Shown: positions 58,914 to 60,294 of the stretch, piece after piece
Layout: every line of letters begins with the position of its first letter
How positions within the stretch are numbered: the first letter of the stretch is position 1
Source of the DNA: a virus
Virus record (IMG/VR): IMGVR_UViG_3300030328_000938
Coordinates: 1-60,294 of that record
Direction: 5' to 3' (one strand)
DNA: 60,294 nt
The notes under the pieces: model-generated
Database searches by the model: none
What the model was told of the DNA's origin: nothing
What the model saw: the letters and a program-made list of their open reading frames with translations, nothing else
Made by a program: the position numbers and the translations under genes

Positions 58914-59486
58914 CTAGAATGGCACATCATCAGATGATAATTCATCTGCAGATAATCTAGTTCCATCATTCCACGGGAATACCGAAGTTACTTTCATTGC
59001 TGTCCGTTCTTCGCCCTCCTTATTCTTGAATGATTGTTGCTTGATGTCAATTAGACAAGGCAATCCGATAACATCTGACTCTTCAACTTCAGCTAATGAT
59101 ACCTTACCATCTTTAGAAGGAAATTCAACTCCTAGAGCCTCGAAGAACTCTTTATAGCGTCTATTTTTCCAACTCTCACCTGCTTTAGGTTTAGGAGTTA
59201 GCCAAACACCATTGTTCTTGAATTTCTTTCCAACCATATACTCACCTGATATAGTTACTGAGCCATTGTCATCTTGTTGTTGGACAAAGCCACCATTACC
59301 ATCAGAAGACATCTTTGGAATCTTTAAATTCTTAGCTTCTTCTGCTATAGTAAAGGTTAGATTGAAGATTTTACTATCATTCCAATCATTTACTGCGAAC
59401 TCATTGCAATGTGCAGGGTAAGTTCCTTCAGCGATTGGTGTAAATCCATCAACTGCTTCATCGAATGTTGCATCAACTTGTTTCAT
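58914..59486 (-). CDS. Single-stranded DNA-binding protein (DUF669-like)
   Basis: A 190-residue protein with a beta-rich core (GTYPAHCNEFAVNDWNDSKI, SGEYMVGKKFKNNG, KAGESWKNRRYKEFFEALGV) and a C-terminus ending LSSDDVPF. The acidic tip with a final Phe is the hallmark of SSB proteins, used to recruit partner enzymes. It lies close to the annealing protein, consistent with DNA recombination. The DUF669 link is from pattern memory. Confidence 0.7.
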   Translation of the reverse strand: MKQVDATFDEAVDGFTPIAEGTYPAHCNEFAVNDWNDSKIFNLTFTIAEEAKNLKIPKMSSDGNGGFVQQQDDNGSVTISGEYMVGKKFKNNGVWLTPKPKAGESWKNRRYKEFFEALGVEFPSKDGKVSLAEVEESDVIGLPCLIDIKQQSFKNKEGEERTAMKVTSVFPWNDGTRLSADELSSDDVPF

Positions 59487-59496
59487 ACTGGTTCTC

Positions 59497-59772
59497 CTAT
59501 TTTGTTGTCTGTTTTGTTACTGTGTGCTTTCTTATCACTTCATTTACTGCTTGTCTCAAAGTATTCATATCGTCTGAGTAAGACTTTCCATTTAAACCTT
59601 GAAAGTATAACTGAGGTGATACCCAAGTTCCTTCCTTAGTCTTAATGAATCTCTTTTCTCCTCTTTTACGAGTACCTACAAGTCCATCTTCTTGCATTTT
59701 ATTAAATGCTTTCTTAGATAGAACACCTTGCTTTACAAGACCTTCAGCTTCTGTTAGTGTAATTTTACCCAT
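59497..59772 (-). CDS. Hypothetical early protein, possible DNA-binding
   Basis: A 91-residue basic protein: MGKITLTEAEGLVKQGVLSK, FNKMQEDGLVGTRKRGEKRF, WVSPQLYFQGLNGKSYSDD and a helical end. The first half resembles a small winged-helix (helix, turn, helix, beta wing GTRKRGEKRFI). It lies between the annealing protein and SSB genes. No family is recognised. Confidence 0.5.
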   Translation of the reverse strand: MGKITLTEAEGLVKQGVLSKKAFNKMQEDGLVGTRKRGEKRFIKTKEGTWVSPQLYFQGLNGKSYSDDMNTLRQAVNEVIRKHTVTKQTTK

Positions 59773-60039
59773 TTATTCCTCCGTAGATTGTATGTCACCT
59801 TCCAAATAAAGAACTTCAGGGTTCTCTAGTGTGAATGAATGGTAACTAGGGTTTATTGTTAGTTGTTGTTTATTTTGTGTTGTGAAAACCATAATCTGTT
59901 TGCCATTATAGTTCTTAGTGCCTTTATACTTGACATTTTTGAACTGACAACCATCATTAGTTCCCACAGTATATTCCTGCCCTTCGGCTAGAACGCTTTG
60001 CTCATAACTTCCATCATTTGCTTTTGGTAGTGGCTTCAT
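59773..60039 (-). CDS. Small beta-rich early protein
   Basis: An 88-residue beta-rich protein (EYTVGTNDGCQFKNVKYKGT, NGKQIMVFTTQNKQQLTINP). The start overlaps the annealing-protein end by 26 bases (MKPLPKANDG). It may be an accessory factor of the recombination genes; no family is recognised. Confidence 0.5.
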   Translation of the reverse strand: MKPLPKANDGSYEQSVLAEGQEYTVGTNDGCQFKNVKYKGTKNYNGKQIMVFTTQNKQQLTINPSYHSFTLENPEVLYLEGDIQSTEE

Positions 60040-60294
60040 TTTCCTTCTCCTTAACTAATCGTTCAAGTTTAGCTTTGCTCGCAGCGTAATTGCTGCGGTT
60101 AATCTGACCACTATCAATCATATCAGCGATACTCTTCACCTTACTATCATCACCTGTAGCATCAGCAAGATGTAACATCTCTTTGATTTCAGCATTAGTT
60201 ATTGGGTCATCCACTGGTAAATCCTCACCTGCATAGATATATATACCTAAGCCATGTAAACCTATAGCTTTAGTTAAACATCTTTGTATCGAAG
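60014..60294 (-). CDS. Single-strand annealing protein, Sak3/DUF1071 type (C-terminal part, cut by window end)
   Basis: The rest of the gene that begins at base 336 and runs off the left end. The open frame enters at base 60292 reading SIQRCLTKAIGLHGLGIY, then YAGEDLPVDDPITNAE, the conserved 'QRC-x-x-K-A-I-x-x-H-G-L-G-x-Y-I-Y-A-G-E-D-L-P' block of this family, and ends about 90 residues in. The last part is a helical, charged C-terminus (KAKLERLVKEKENEATTKS). Only two bases of the first codon (CT) are inside the window. Confidence 0.88.
   Translation of the reverse strand, partial: SIQRCLTKAIGLHGLGIYIYAGEDLPVDDPITNAEIKEMLHLADATGDDSKVKSIADMIDSGQINRSNYAASKAKLERLVKEKENEATTKSK

Overview
The window is an almost complete genome of a lytic, short-tailed (podovirus-type) double-stranded DNA bacteriophage. 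It is AT-rich, carries no integrase or lysogeny genes, and I see no tRNA genes and no CRISPR array. Most genes start behind good Shine-Dalgarno sequences (AGGAG type) and overlap by ATGA or TAATG, so the host is a bacterium that uses Shine-Dalgarno initiation. Low GC and fibre N-termini of the MATWKK and MAIQIKR kind resemble uncultured marine or freshwater phages. I infer this from memory of those families and cannot test it here. The two ends of the window are the two halves of one gene, a Sak3-type (DUF1071) single-strand annealing protein. The map therefore closes into a circle, with roughly 10 bases missing between base 60294 and base 1.

There are two divergent transcription blocks. The leftward block runs from about 5.4 kb down to 1 and, through the circle junction, from 60.3 kb down to 53.4 kb. 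It holds DNA metabolism genes: annealing protein, single-strand binding protein, Cas4/RecB-type nuclease, RuvC-like resolvase, DnaB-type helicase, Dam-type adenine methylase, DUF932 protein, MazG-like protein, an AbrB-type and a helix-turn-helix regulator, zinc-finger proteins and many small unknowns. No DNA polymerase or primase is visible, so the phage probably borrows the host replisome. Spacers in this block carry nested inverted repeats, and 3.77-4.35 kb is a dense run of hairpins that may be a structured non-coding RNA.

The rightward block runs from 5.58 kb to 53.35 kb and is the packaging and virion block. In order it holds small terminase-like protein, zinc-ribbon metallophosphoesterase, small membrane proteins, large terminase, GH108 lysozyme, P22-like portal, scaffold and major capsid protein. 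Next comes a tail-adaptor domain fused to a proline repeat and a 25 x 18-residue helical rod, then small connector and decoration proteins and a cassette of fibre proteins including a collagen-like one. After that lie a run of small membrane/coiled-coil proteins (holin/spanin candidates), a tail nozzle apparently split in two around a nucleotidyltransferase gene, and a large fibre ending in a glycine-rich adhesin. The last part is an ejection-protein block with a cupin-fold protein, a 3009-residue giant protein and an 898-residue internal protein. The blocks converge at 53.35-53.43 kb.

The strongest candidates for something undescribed are four. First, the giant protein carries an EGDHDLD motif in a context like the DxDxD loop of two-barrel RNA polymerases, so it may be a virion RNA polymerase injected with the DNA. 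Second, the structured region at 3.77-4.35 kb contains a compact four-way-junction element. Third, the adaptor is fused to a perfectly periodic 18-residue rod. Fourth, the nozzle is split around a nucleotidyltransferase.
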